From the NCBI GenBank assembly GCA_963818695.1, contig CAWFTG010000005.1, forward strand, positions 310,001 to 374,000: 64,000 nucleotides of DNA. The letters run 5' to 3'. Below the pieces are notes generated by a model. The model had not been told where the DNA came from. It saw only the letters and a list, made by a program, of their open reading frames with translations, and did not search any database. The stretch's first letter is position 1. Each line of letters opens with the position of its first letter. The position numbers and the translations under genes are program-made. Positions 1 through 8,870 of this stretch are shown here, piece after piece. The DNA comes from AP-15 sp963818695. GTDB taxonomy: Bacteria > Pseudomonadota > Alphaproteobacteria > ATCC43930 > CGMCC-115725.

Positions 1-1
1 G

Positions 2-748
2 ACGGTCATCTACAGCGACCTGCCGAACGACGCGCCGCACGGCTGGAAATTCCTGACCGTCGGGCCCGACAATAAGCTCTATTTCAACATCGGCGCGCCG
101 TGCAACATCTGCATGCCGCCGCCGACGCACGCCCAGATCCGTCGCATCAACCTCGACGGCAGCGGGATGGAGGTCGTCGCGCGTGGTATCCGCCAGGTCG
201 TCGGCATGGATTGGCACCCGGTGCTCAAGCAGATGTATTTCACCGAGAACCAGCGCGACTGGCTGTCGGAGGACGAGCCGAACGATAAGCTCAACCGATT
301 GGCGCACCCCGGCCAGGACAATTTCGGCTATCCCTATTGCGACGGCGGTGACATCCCCGACCCGCAATTCGGCTGGGGCCACAGCTGCAATGAGTTCACC
401 AAGCCGGTGGCGCAGCTAGGGCCGCATTCGGCGCCGCTCGGCCTGCGCTTCTATACCGGCCGCATGTTCCCGCGCGAATACGACAACGCGCTCTTCATCG
501 TCCGCCACGGCTCATGGAACAAGACGAAGAAGATCGGCGGCGACATCGTCGTGGCAAAGCTCAATGCCGACGGATCGGTGAAGTCGATCCAGCCGTTCAT
601 CACCGGCTTTCTGCAAGACAACAAATATGTCGGCAGGCCGGTTGACGTCGAGCTGATGAAAGACGGCTCGATGCTGATCTCGGATGATTGGAACGGCGCG
701 GTCTATCGCCTGACATACGGCTTGCAGCGCGTCAGCGCGCGCCATTAG
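2..748 (+). CDS. PQQ-type sugar/sorbosone dehydrogenase, 5'-truncated
   Basis: The reading frame is open from the first bases of the window, so the N-terminal part lies outside; about 248 C-terminal residues are seen. The segment resembles the soluble glucose/sorbosone dehydrogenase beta-propeller family: an HGWKF-LTVGPD-NKLYF run, the paired cysteines of an APCNIC motif, GMDWHP followed by FTENQRDW, a GHPGQD-NFGYP-like stretch, and a late NRPxG..-type region with FVVRHGSWN-like residues. These enzymes usually oxidise sugars or aldoses in the periplasm and pass electrons to cytochrome c. The next gene, 11 bases downstream, encodes a dihaem cytochrome c, which fits as electron acceptor (inference). 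The stop is TAG at 746-748. Whether PQQ is really the cofactor, and what the substrate is, cannot be told from this part. Confidence 0.85.
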   Translation, partial: TVIYSDLPNDAPHGWKFLTVGPDNKLYFNIGAPCNICMPPPTHAQIRRINLDGSGMEVVARGIRQVVGMDWHPVLKQMYFTENQRDWLSEDEPNDKLNRLAHPGQDNFGYPYCDGGDIPDPQFGWGHSCNEFTKPVAQLGPHSAPLGLRFYTGRMFPREYDNALFIVRHGSWNKTKKIGGDIVVAKLNADGSVKSIQPFITGFLQDNKYVGRPVDVELMKDGSMLISDDWNGAVYRLTYGLQRVSARH

Positions 749-759
749 GCGGGGTCTCG

Positions 760-1339
760 ATGAAGCGTGCCGGAGGCGCCTGCGCCGTTGCCGCAGCGCT
801 CTTGACCGGCACGCTCTCCGCATTTGCCGCAGCACCGCCGGAGAAGCTCGAGCCGTGCCTCACCTGCCACGGGGCGGACGGGCCAATCGGAAATCGAGAA
901 TGTGCCGTCGCTCGGTGCGCAGCCCTCGAAATACGTGTTGATCCAGCTCTTTATGTTTCGTGAGGGGCTGCGCTCGGTCGAGCCGATGACCGAGCTGACG
1001 AAAGGTTGGAGCGACGCGGATCTGCAACAGGCGGCGGATTTTCTCGCCGCGTTGCCGCCGCCGAAGCCGCCCGTTGATCCCGCCGACCCCGCGCGACTCG
1101 AACGGGCCCGCGCCCTGGTCGAGCTGAACCACTGTAATGTCTGCCACCGCTCGGATTTTTCCGGGCAGGAAAATGTGCCGCGCCTCGCCGACCAGCGCGA
1201 GGATTACCTGCTGAAGGCGCTACGCGAATACAAAAGCGGCGCCCGACACGGCTACGAGCCGACGATGGCCGAGGTGCTGCAGCCGATCGACGACGCGCAG
1301 CTGGCCGAGTTCGCATACTACTTGTCGCGCCTGCGCTGA
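760..1339 (+). pseudogene. Dihaem cytochrome c, disrupted by one frameshift
   Basis: The ATG at 760 opens a Sec signal peptide (MKRAGGACAVAAALL...AFAAAPP) followed by a haem-binding CLTCH motif. The frame is then lost in the GGG at 880-882. Reading on in the next frame gives SEIENVPSLGAQP, the usual continuation after CxxCHG in this family, and a second haem motif CNVCH near 1132-1146. Removing one G restores a protein of about 192 residues with two cytochrome c domains. It would be a periplasmic electron carrier for the dehydrogenase just upstream (inference from adjacency). As read, translation stops at 963, after the first haem motif. A single indel in a G-run could be a sequencing error as easily as a mutation. 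Confidence 0.85.
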
Positions 1340-1378
1340 CGGGAACGCTCATCGCCCCCAAAGGAAGCCGTATCCTTG

Positions 1379-3710
1379 CTAACCTCGGCTAAGCGCCGCC
1401 TCACGGAGCGCCCGCCAGAGGCGCTCCGGCGTGGCCGGCATTTCGATGTGGCGGATGCCGAGCGGGGAGAGTGCGTCGACGAGGGCGTTGGCGACGGCAG
1501 GGAGGGCACCGACATTGCCGGCTTCGCCCGCACCCTTGACCCCCAACGGGTTGGTCTTGGTCGGGACCGGGTTGCTGTCGCAATGAATAGCCGACAAGTC
1601 GCCCGCACGCGGCATCGCGTAATCCATGAAGGAGCCGGTCAGCAGCTGCCCCGAGGCGGGGTCGAAGCGGATATCCTCCATCAGCACCTGACCCACGCCT
1701 TGCGCGATACCGCCGCAGATCTGACCTTCCAGCAATAAGGGGTTCATGACCGTGCCGACATCGTCGACGACGCTGTAGCGCAGAACCTCGACCTCGCCGG
1801 TCTCCTCGTCGATTTCGAGCTCGCAGATGTGGCAGCCGTTCGGGAAATTCTGCTCCTTGCAGCTGAACGTGGCTCCGGCGATCAAGCCGAGGTCCATTCC
1901 CTCGGGCAGGTTTTCCGGGTTCAGCAACTCCCTCGCGATTTCGCCGACAGTCAACCGGCGGTTCGAGCGCGGCGCGGAGAAGAGGCCGTCCTCGAAATTG
2001 ACCTCGTCACCATCGGCGCCAAGAACGGAAGCGGCGATGGTCTTGGCTTTGGCGACGATCTTCTCGGTCGCGAGATGGACCGCCGACCCGCCGAGCGCGG
2101 CCGAACGCGAGCCGCCGGTGCCTTCGCCGATCGCCACCTTGTCGGTGTCGCCCTGCACGTAATGGACTTGGGACGGATCGATGCCGAGCCGGTCGCAAAG
2201 CAATTGCTTGTAGACTGTTTCGTGCCCTTGTCCCTGCGTGATCGAGCCCGACAGCAGGGTCACGGTGCCGGTGCGGTCGAAGCGGATCTCCGCGGCTTCG
2301 AACCCGCCGGCCGCGGCGCGCTCGATCGTGTTGGAGATGCCGAAGCCGCGCAGTTTCCCGCGCCTGCGCGCCTCGGCGCGGCGCTCTTCGAAGCCGGTGA
2401 AATCGGCCAGGTCGAGCGCCATGTCGAGGCCCTTCTCGAACTCGCCGCAATCGTAAGTGAAGGTGAGGCCCGATTTGAACGGCATCGCCTCCGGGGAGAT
2501 CATGTTGCGGCGGCGCAATTCGATCGGGTCGATGCCGAGCTCGCCCGCCGCGAGGTCGACCATCCGCTCGATGACGTAAGCCGCCTCGGGGCGGCCGTTG
2601 CCGCGATAGGCCCGCATCGGGTTCGTGTTCGTGTAGACGGCGGTCACATCGGCATAGACCGCCGGCGTGCGGTACACCCCAGCCAAGGTCCCGAGATTGG
2701 CGACAAAGGCGTTGGACCCCGCCTGCGGGTAGGCACCGACCGCCGCGATCGTGCCCACGCGTAAAGCGAGGAAATGGCCGTCGTGGCCGAGCGCTAGCTC
2801 GGCCTCGGTGATATTGTCGCGCGCCTGCGCGTCGCCGAGGAATGATTCGGTGCGCGTGCTCGTCCATTTGACTGGACGCCCGGTCAGCTTGGAGGCGAGC
2901 AGCACCAGCGCGACCTCATTGTAGATCGCGGATTTCATGCCGAAGCTGCCGCCGATGTCGCCGGCGACGACGCGCACTTTGCTTTCCGGTACTTTGAGGA
3001 TCTGGCGCGCCAATTCCGAGCGGTAGGCGTGCGTGCGCTGCAGGGTCGTGTAGATCGTGTAGTGGTCTGCCGCAGCGTTGTAGTCGCCGATGCAGCCGCG
3101 CGGCTCCATCGTCGCTGCGGTAACGCGATTGATGACGAATTTGTGCCGGATGACATGCGCGGCCGCGGCGAAGGCGGCATCGGCCGCCGCCTTGTCGCCT
3201 TCGAGATAGACAAACGAGATATTGTCGGGGCTGTCCTCCCAGACGCGCGGCGCGCCCGCATCGAGCGCGCCTGCGGTCGAGACGACCGCCGGCTAGCGGC
3301 TCGTATTCGACCGCGATCAATTCCGCCGCGTCCGCCGCCTGATGCGCGCTCTCGGCAACGACAAAGGCGACGTAATCCCCGACCCAGCGCACCCGGTCCT
3401 TGACCAAGGCCGGGTAGCGCGGCCGATAGGCGGGTGAACCGTCGCGACGCTTGTTGCCCATCGCCGTCGGCAGGTCGCCCCACCCCGAGGCCTCCCAATC
3501 CGCGCCGGTCAGTACCGCCAGCACGCCAGGCGCGGCTTTGGCCGAGGTCGTATCGATCGAACGGATCCGGGCGTGCGCATGAGGCGAGCGCAGCACATGA
3601 CCGAACGCCATGCGTGGCAATACCATGTCGTCGACATAGCGGCCGCCCCCGCGCAATAGCCGCGGATCCTCGAATCGCGGCACCGCCTGTCCCAATGCGA
3701 ATTCACCCAT
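1379..3710 (-). pseudogene. Xanthine dehydrogenase-family molybdopterin-binding (CoxL-like) subunit, one frameshift
   Basis: Two frames together encode about 777 residues of a molybdenum hydroxylase large subunit, the usual length. The N-terminal part (3710 down to about 3295) has GRYVDDM...MAFGHVLRSPHAHARI, typical of the aldehyde oxidase a/b hammerhead. The rest (about 3292 to 1379) carries GDIGGSFGMKS, the active-site loop AYRGNGRPE, TGGSRS and the C-terminal GAGEAGNVGALP with the conserved catalytic Glu. AYRGNGR resembles the form II (AYRGAGR) loop, not the AYxCSFR of true CO dehydrogenase, so an aldehyde or N-heterocycle is a likelier substrate. One extra base near 3291-3294 breaks the frame and creates TAG at 3295-3293. 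The FAD (CoxM) and 2Fe-2S (CoxS) partners are not adjacent. It converges on the cytochrome c gene. Confidence 0.88.
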
Positions 3711-3734
3711 GCCGAATCCTCCCGATGCCAGTCG

Positions 3735-4145
3735 TCATCGAAACGGGTTGACGATCACAACCCCCTCGACCTCCTGGCCGTGGCTCATATCTTCTGAATA
3801 GAGTTCGCGGCATCCAAGGGCGCGAGCCGCTGCGATGATGGCGCTGTCCCAGTAGGAAAATCCGTACGCCGCTTTGATTTCCAGTGCGCTATTGAGCATT
3901 GAGAGAGTGATCTCCTGGACCTTGAACCGGGTCCATGCGTTAAGAAGCCCTACGGCGGTCTCGTGAGGCAACGGGCGGGCCCGCGTGGCCCGCGTCGCCT
4001 GCACGTAGAATTCCTGGAGCACCTGTATCGATAACGCGCCATCGTCCCGACCCAGCAGAGCGATGGCTTGTTCCCGCTTCAGGGCGTCAGCCGGGTTCCG
4101 GCTGATCGAGTAGAGCAGGATGTTCGTGTCGAGGAAATGCGGCAT
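3735..4145 (-). CDS. VapC-like PIN-domain ribonuclease toxin
   Basis: A 136-residue PIN-domain protein of normal VapC length. It opens with MPHFLDTNILLYS and retains the acidic metal-binding residues expected for a PIN nuclease: Asp6, Glu45 (in LQEFY), Asp100 (in YWDSAI) and Asp119 (in SEDM). VapC toxins cleave RNA, often tRNA or rRNA, when not bound by their antitoxin; the target here is unknown. The gene lies four bases after the stop of the small ribbon-helix-helix gene upstream, the usual antitoxin-first order, so the two probably form one transcript that represses itself. Confidence 0.88.
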   Translation of the reverse strand: MPHFLDTNILLYSISRNPADALKREQAIALLGRDDGALSIQVLQEFYVQATRATRARPLPHETAVGLLNAWTRFKVQEITLSMLNSALEIKAAYGFSYWDSAIIAAARALGCRELYSEDMSHGQEVEGVVIVNPFR

Positions 4146-4149
4146 TTAC

Positions 4150-4386
4150 TCAGGCGCCGCGGCGGTGAACATCGTCGCGGGAGAGCCGGTCGGACGCGTC
4201 GAAGTCGGTGATGCGCTCGCGCAATTCTCGTTCCTGGCGCTTCAGCCGCTCGGTTGTGTTTTCCCCGGAGGTCAGTTCGAGGAGAAAGCCTTTCACCAAC
4301 GCGGATACCGACGTATCGCGCTGCGCCGCTATCATCCGAGCACGTCGATAAGTCTCGTCGTCGAGTGATACTGTGATATTTTTCAC
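4150..4386 (-). CDS. Ribbon-helix-helix antitoxin of the VapBC-like pair
   Basis: Encodes 78 residues. The N-terminal MKNITVSLDDETYRRARMIA is a classic CopG/Arc-type ribbon-helix-helix start (beta-strand ITVSL followed by two helices), which would bind the operon's own promoter as a dimer. The charged C-terminal half (KRQERELRERITDF) probably wraps the toxin. It is directly upstream of the PIN-domain gene and almost certainly its antitoxin. The assignment to VapB rather than another RHH antitoxin class rests on the partner, not on a specific motif. Confidence 0.85.
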   Translation of the reverse strand: MKNITVSLDDETYRRARMIAAQRDTSVSALVKGFLLELTSGENTTERLKRQERELRERITDFDASDRLSRDDVHRRGA

Positions 4387-4551
4387 GTTTTCACAGTCGT
4401 TGTCCCGGTCAGAAATGTCAAGGCGTTTTCCTCATAGCAAATACACAGGTCGCCCGTGGCCTCTCGGGCCACCAACCGGTTCGCGAAGCTGAAACGGCGC
4501 CGCCGGCTCCTTAGGCTCGCGTGCCACAATCTCGGCCGTTCGCCGCAGACC

Positions 4552-5268
4552 TCAGCGAGGTCGAGGTCGCGCGGCGCTTCGCCGCCTCGCGACAGGAAAC
4601 GCGAGCAGACCGGCGATGAGCATCCAGATCGACGGAGGTTCTGGGACGGTGGGTGCATCGCGCACCAGAGCCGCGAGGCAGCCGCTATAGCTGCCCGTTG
4701 TGCAGCCCTCGGTGAACCCACTATAGATCAAATAACTGGATATCGTATAACCGGATGTCATATAGCCGGGAAAGAAAACCACCTCATCAAAAAATGGCCC
4801 TGGACCTGCCGGTACCGGAACGGGATAATAGTTGTAATCAACCTCCGCTCCGAACGGAATACCGAAAAGGCTGGTGAAATTAGCTTCGGCTGTCGGGTCT
4901 ACATTACAAGGATAATCACCGGAACAACCTGAAAGGCCAGGCACAGCTGGAAGGCCAAATTCTCCCATTATACCATCCCAATTATTTGTCCCCGCGAACC
5001 GGAAACCCGCGAATTCCTGGCCCGGTCCCAACTCGGCGAGCACGGCTAATCCGCCAGTCGCTAGACCATTGTAGGTGAGATTGACCCGCAGCCACTCGAG
5101 GTTTGTCGTCGTATCCAGCACTAGCGAGGATGGCCCGAATACCGGATCGTCGATCAATGTCAGTGTCGCCGCGGCTGGACTGGCTGCGAGCACGGCGAGG
5201 ACCCCGACGAAGCTTCCGACGGTCTTGATATTACGCCAAAAGATGGCCGCTAAGGAAAGTCGATCCAT
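4552..5268 (-). CDS. PEP-CTERM sorted exported protein
   Basis: A 238-residue secreted protein. It has an N-terminal signal segment (VGSFVGVLAVLAASPAAA, about residues 17-34), a middle region rich in Gly, Tyr and Pro with four Cys, and a C-terminal sorting tag: VPEPPSIWMLIAGLL, about a dozen hydrophobic residues, then Arg-rich RRRSAARPRPR. That PEP - transmembrane - Arg tail is the substrate signal of the exosortase/EpsH system, which processes envelope or matrix proteins. No exosortase gene is in the window. The middle region is one I do not recognise; its TNLEWL and GFRFAGTNNW-like phrases recur in many PEP-CTERM proteins. Base composition is less GC-rich than the neighbours. Confidence 0.8.
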   Translation of the reverse strand: MDRLSLAAIFWRNIKTVGSFVGVLAVLAASPAAATLTLIDDPVFGPSSLVLDTTTNLEWLRVNLTYNGLATGGLAVLAELGPGQEFAGFRFAGTNNWDGIMGEFGLPAVPGLSGCSGDYPCNVDPTAEANFTSLFGIPFGAEVDYNYYPVPVPAGPGPFFDEVVFFPGYMTSGYTISSYLIYSGFTEGCTTGSYSGCLAALVRDAPTVPEPPSIWMLIAGLLAFPVARRRSAARPRPR

Positions 5269-5891
5269 GGCTGAGGCTCCCTGGTGATGTTTTGTAATTG
5301 GTTGCCTAATCCCTGGCGCAATTTTGGTGCCAGAGTTAAGTTTGCCTTCATACGATAGGTTGAAGAATACGAAAAATCAGTTCCCTGGAGAAGTATAAAT
5401 TATCCCGGCCGTTTGCTGGCTTCCCTGGCGTCCCCTATTCCAAGACTCATTCTTCTAACCTGGGCATATTTCCTCTACACCCTTAGAACGCCGCAAAATA
5501 CTTGGTTAATGTCGTCGCCGGATCTGCTGACTATCAGCCGTTTCGCCTACGCGGCATCAGTCCTGTTGTAAAGAATCCGACATTAGGGCTGGCATTGTTC
5601 CGAAATGACGGCGACGCTAAAAATTGAGTACCCTGTCTGCTCGTCTCCGCGAGATTGGCCGAAGTGCCGGCTGACGAACCCCGCAACGGTCGGGCTTGAC
5701 CCGCTCAAGGCCGGGCATGACGGCTGAGATGACACTGAATCATCTGAACGCATCAGAGACTAGTGTTCAGACCCAGACGGAAGCTTCACTTTAATCGCCC
5801 TGGCCGGCTTGACCCCTGGCCTTCAGCCGACGGACTGGATCCGTGGGCATCGACAAGCGGCGGCGCACGCCTTGGCGGCGCTTGCTTCTGT
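5269..5891. other. Intergenic stretch, no gene seen
   Basis: About 620 bases without a convincing gene, between two leftward genes. The part next to the PEP-CTERM gene (5280-5560) is clearly more AT-rich than the surroundings and should hold its promoter. Around 5680-5740 there is a GGGCTTGACCCG...CCGGGCATGACGG passage that looks like a half copy of the dispersed palindromes seen near 16.8 and 19.4 kb. The long rightward reading frame starting at 5763 is an antisense shadow of the amidohydrolase gene. Confidence 0.5.
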
Positions 5892-6971
5892 TCAGTGATC
5901 GATGCCGAGCAGCTTGGCTGCGGTGCCGCCGAGGATCGCGATCTTGTCGTTGTCGCTGAGGCCCGGGATCGACAAGATGTGGTCGACCGGCACGCGGTTC
6001 CACGGGAACGGGTAGTCGGTGCCGAGGATGATCTGGCCGACGCCGGTCTCGGCGATAAGGTGGCGCATCGCTTCGCCCGTAAACATGATCGAGTCGAAAT
6101 AGAGCTGGCCGTCCTTCAGGTACTGGGTTGGCTTCTTTTTGGGCAGCGGGCCGACGCGGTTCGGAAACGTCGTGATGACCGCATCCGAGCGGTTTGCGTA
6201 GGACGGCAAAAAGCCGCCGCCGTGTGCGGCACAGATCTTCAGGCCCGGGAAGCGGTCGAGCGTGCCCTCGAAGATCAGATGCAACAACGCGATCGTGGTT
6301 TCGAGCGGGTTGCCGATCGTATTGGTCAACAGGCCGCTGCCGTTGAGCCGCCCGCTCGGCTCCAATTCCCTGGTGCCGAGCGGGTGCATAAAGATCAGGA
6401 TGCCGAGCTCCTCGGCCTTGGCCCAGACCGGGTGGAATTTCGGGTCGGCCAATTCCTGCCCGGCGACGCTGCCGCCGACCGACAGGCCGCGCAGCCCCAA
6501 TCGCTTGATCGCGTGTTCGAGCTGCTCGACAGCGAGCTGAGGATGCTGCAGCGCGACCGTAGCAAAGGCGACAAAGCGGTCGGGTGTCGCGGCGCAGAAC
6601 TCGGCCAGCTTTTCGTTCTGGATCCTGATCAGCTCGGCCGCGGCATCGCGCTCGGCGCGGTACCAAAAGGGGTTGATGCTGAGAGCCTCGACATCGACCC
6701 CCTCCGCGTCCATTTCGGCGATGCGGTCGGAGACATTGGACCATAACAGCCCCGGCGCCTCGAGCGGGTGGTTGATCACAGCCGCCGCCTCGGGAACGAT
6801 CGTATGGGCGTGGATGTCGACGGTCTTGACCCGCTTGCCGTTGACCACGACCTCGCGCCGCCTCCCCTGCCCCGCCCCGGCGCTTGGCGTCTCCGAAGCA
6901 TTCGACAGGCTGCATCCAACAAACGCGAGGCCGGCCAATGCGCCGGCGATCAATTCCCCTGAAATCGGCAT
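5892..6971 (-). CDS. Amidohydrolase family protein, ACMSD-like
   Basis: A 359-residue metal-dependent hydrolase/decarboxylase of the amidohydrolase_2 (aminocarboxymuconate-semialdehyde decarboxylase-like) family. Visible metal and active-site motifs are DIHAH near residue 52, the IFMHPLG histidine, the CAAHGGGFLPSY histidine and the late GTDYPFPW aspartate. The N-terminus has a hydrophobic stretch ending in AFVGCSLSN, which could be a lipobox with Cys20, so the protein may be a periplasmic lipoprotein; phenylalanine at -3 is not ideal. Members act on aromatic-ring cleavage products or decarboxylate aromatic acids; the substrate cannot be named here. It is transcribed alone, divergent from the metal importer. 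Confidence 0.85.
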   Translation of the reverse strand: MPISGELIAGALAGLAFVGCSLSNASETPSAGAGQGRRREVVVNGKRVKTVDIHAHTIVPEAAAVINHPLEAPGLLWSNVSDRIAEMDAEGVDVEALSINPFWYRAERDAAAELIRIQNEKLAEFCAATPDRFVAFATVALQHPQLAVEQLEHAIKRLGLRGLSVGGSVAGQELADPKFHPVWAKAEELGILIFMHPLGTRELEPSGRLNGSGLLTNTIGNPLETTIALLHLIFEGTLDRFPGLKICAAHGGGFLPSYANRSDAVITTFPNRVGPLPKKKPTQYLKDGQLYFDSIMFTGEAMRHLIAETGVGQIILGTDYPFPWNRVPVDHILSIPGLSDNDKIAILGGTAAKLLGIDH

Positions 6972-7069
6972 TTCCGTCCTCCTCGATCATTCGTGGCCGT
7001 CCAGGGGAGCAACTTACACGGCTCGGACTCCCTCGGCGAGCCTCGCGAGAACGGTAGAGCCGAGACACG

Positions 7070-8029
7070 ATGGTTTCGCGACGTTATAACATCCCTTCCG
7101 GTGAGTCCGACGGCCGGTTATTTGGGCCGCTGGTCAGCAATTTTATCGGAGGCGCCCCCCTGGACCATCGTGCCGTCTTCGTTGCCTTCGCCGCTTTGCT
7201 GATCGCGCCAACGCTGGCGTGGGCCGCCAGCCCCATCGCCGTTCTTGCCGCCGAAAACTTCTACGGGGACATCGCGCAGCAGATTGGCGGATCGGATGTC
7301 AAGGTGACGAGCATTCTCACCAATCCCGATCAGGACCCGCATCTGTTCGAGGCGAGCCCCTCGGTCGCGCGAGCCGTCTCCACGGCACGGATCGTCGTCT
7401 ATAACGGCCTCGACTACGACCCTTGGATGAGCAAGCTGCTGAACACTGTCGCGAGCTTTGGCCGGGCGGCGATCGATGTCGGCAAGCTGGTGGGCAAAAG
7501 ACCGGGCGAAAACCCGCATATCTGGTACGACCCCAATACGAATTTGGCGCTCGCCGCGAAATTGGCGGACGAGTTCAGCATTGCCGATCCGGCTCACCAG
7601 TCAGATTACCGGCAGCGTCTTGCAGAGTTTCGGCAATCGCTGCAGCCGATAGAGGCCAAGATCGCAGTATTGCGTGCGCGCCTGGCCGGCACGCCGGTCG
7701 CCGCGACCGAGCCGGTCTTCAATTACCTGCTCGACGCCATTGGAATGCAGGTCCATGACCGCCGGTTCCAGCTCGCTGTGATGAATGATACCGAGCCCGG
7801 TGCTTCCGACGTTATCACATTCGAGAAGGACCTCGAGAGCCACCGCGTTCGGATGCTCGTCTACAATAGCCAAGCGTCGGATCCGGCGGCCGACCGTATG
7901 GTGAGCCTCGCACGGACATCGCATATCCCGGTTGTGGCGGTGACGGAGACCGAGCCGCCGGGAAAGAATTACCAGGAATGGCTGTCGAGCGAACTCGATG
8001 CGGTCGATCAGGCGCTCCCGAAACACTAG
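7070..8029 (+). CDS. Zn/Mn-type metal ABC importer, substrate-binding protein
   Basis: Cluster A-I metal-binding protein (ZnuA/TroA fold) that captures a divalent metal in the periplasm for the ATPase and permease that follow. Likely ligands are the His of QDPHLFEAS, the His of NPHIWYDP and the Glu of ATEPVFNYLLDAIG, with TETEPPG near the C-terminus. A Glu as third ligand is more like Mn-type (PsaA) than Zn-type (His) members, so the metal is uncertain. Coordinates use the only ATG/GTG/TTG in frame (7070), but that leaves some 30 residues before the signal peptide. A better-placed start is the CTG at 7160: GGAGG at 7148-7152 lies seven bases before it, and the protein would begin with a clean signal peptide (DHRAVFVAFAALLIAPTLAWA). 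Confidence 0.88.
   Translation: MVSRRYNIPSGESDGRLFGPLVSNFIGGAPLDHRAVFVAFAALLIAPTLAWAASPIAVLAAENFYGDIAQQIGGSDVKVTSILTNPDQDPHLFEASPSVARAVSTARIVVYNGLDYDPWMSKLLNTVASFGRAAIDVGKLVGKRPGENPHIWYDPNTNLALAAKLADEFSIADPAHQSDYRQRLAEFRQSLQPIEAKIAVLRARLAGTPVAATEPVFNYLLDAIGMQVHDRRFQLAVMNDTEPGASDVITFEKDLESHRVRMLVYNSQASDPAADRMVSLARTSHIPVVAVTETEPPGKNYQEWLSSELDAVDQALPKH
7083..7090. promoter_or_regulatory. Candidate Zur operator (GTTATAAC palindrome)
   Basis: A perfect 8-base palindrome GTTATAAC, flanked by ac/at, resembles the core of Zur boxes described in alphaproteobacteria (TGTTATAACA type). It sits before the metal ABC importer. If translation begins at the conventional ATG (7070) the site would be inside the gene; if it begins near 7160, the site is in the promoter region, where it makes sense. 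Short and unverified. Confidence 0.4.
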
Positions 8030-8032
8030 CCA

Positions 8033-8857
8033 ATGAACACAATCGAATTTCGCAATGTCTGCCTGACGCTCGGCGGTCGCATCGTGCTGGACGGCGTGAA
8101 CCTGGAAATCGCGCCCCGCGAGTTTGTCGGGGTGCTGGGACCGAACGGCTCCGGCAAAACCACGCTGATGCGCGCCGTTCTCGGTCTGGTGCGGCCCAGC
8201 CGAGGCGCTATTCGCGTCCTCGGGAAGCCCGCAACGCGCGGAAATTCTGCTCTAGGCTATATGCCGCAAGTTCGCGGCGGGGTGGCGGAAACGCGGCTGA
8301 GCGGCTGGGACTTCGTGGCCGCTGTCGTGAATGGCCACCGGCTCGGCCTGCCAATTCCGGGCAAGGCGGGCGGGGCGGAAGTCGACCGGGTGCTCGATTT
8401 GGTCGGTTCACGCGGGCTGGCGCGGCGCCCCATCGCCGAGATCTCGGGTGGCGAGCGCCAGCGCTTGCTGCTGGCCCAGGCATTGATCGGCCGGCCGCGG
8501 CTGCTGCTGCTCGACGAGCCGCTCATCAGCCTCGATCCGCACCATCAGCGCGAGGTGGTGGCGCTCGCGCAATCGCTTCAGAGCGAGCTCGGGATCGCGG
8601 TACTGTTCAGTGCTCACGAGCTGAACCCGCTGCTCGGCGCTCTCGACCGGGTGCTTTATCTGGGCAATGGCCATGCCGCCCTCGGCACGGTCGACGAGGT
8701 GATCACCGGCCCCGTACTGACGGAGCTTTATGGATCCGAGATCGACGTCGTGCGCCTCGAGGGCCGGATATTCATCATGTCCGGCAGCCATGATGTGGAG
8801 CGTGACGCCCACCAGCACGATCCTGCGCATTCGCCGCCGCGATACACCTCCCGCTAG
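8033..8857 (+). CDS. Metal ABC importer, ATP-binding protein
   Basis: A 274-residue ABC ATPase that powers the metal importer from the cytoplasmic side. Walker A is GPNGSGKTT (near residue 38), the signature is ISGGERQR, Walker B is LLLLDEP, and the switch His is in FSAHELN. It begins three bases after the binding-protein stop. The C-terminal tail after YGSEIDVVRLEGRIFIMSG is His-rich (HDVERDAHQHDPAH), a feature of several ZnuC-type ATPases and compatible with metal handling. The order binding protein - ATPase - permease with tight spacing indicates one operon. Confidence 0.92.
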   Translation: MNTIEFRNVCLTLGGRIVLDGVNLEIAPREFVGVLGPNGSGKTTLMRAVLGLVRPSRGAIRVLGKPATRGNSALGYMPQVRGGVAETRLSGWDFVAAVVNGHRLGLPIPGKAGGAEVDRVLDLVGSRGLARRPIAEISGGERQRLLLAQALIGRPRLLLLDEPLISLDPHHQREVVALAQSLQSELGIAVLFSAHELNPLLGALDRVLYLGNGHAALGTVDEVITGPVLTELYGSEIDVVRLEGRIFIMSGSHDVERDAHQHDPAHSPPRYTSR

Positions 8858-8870
8858 CTGCGCCTCGGCG

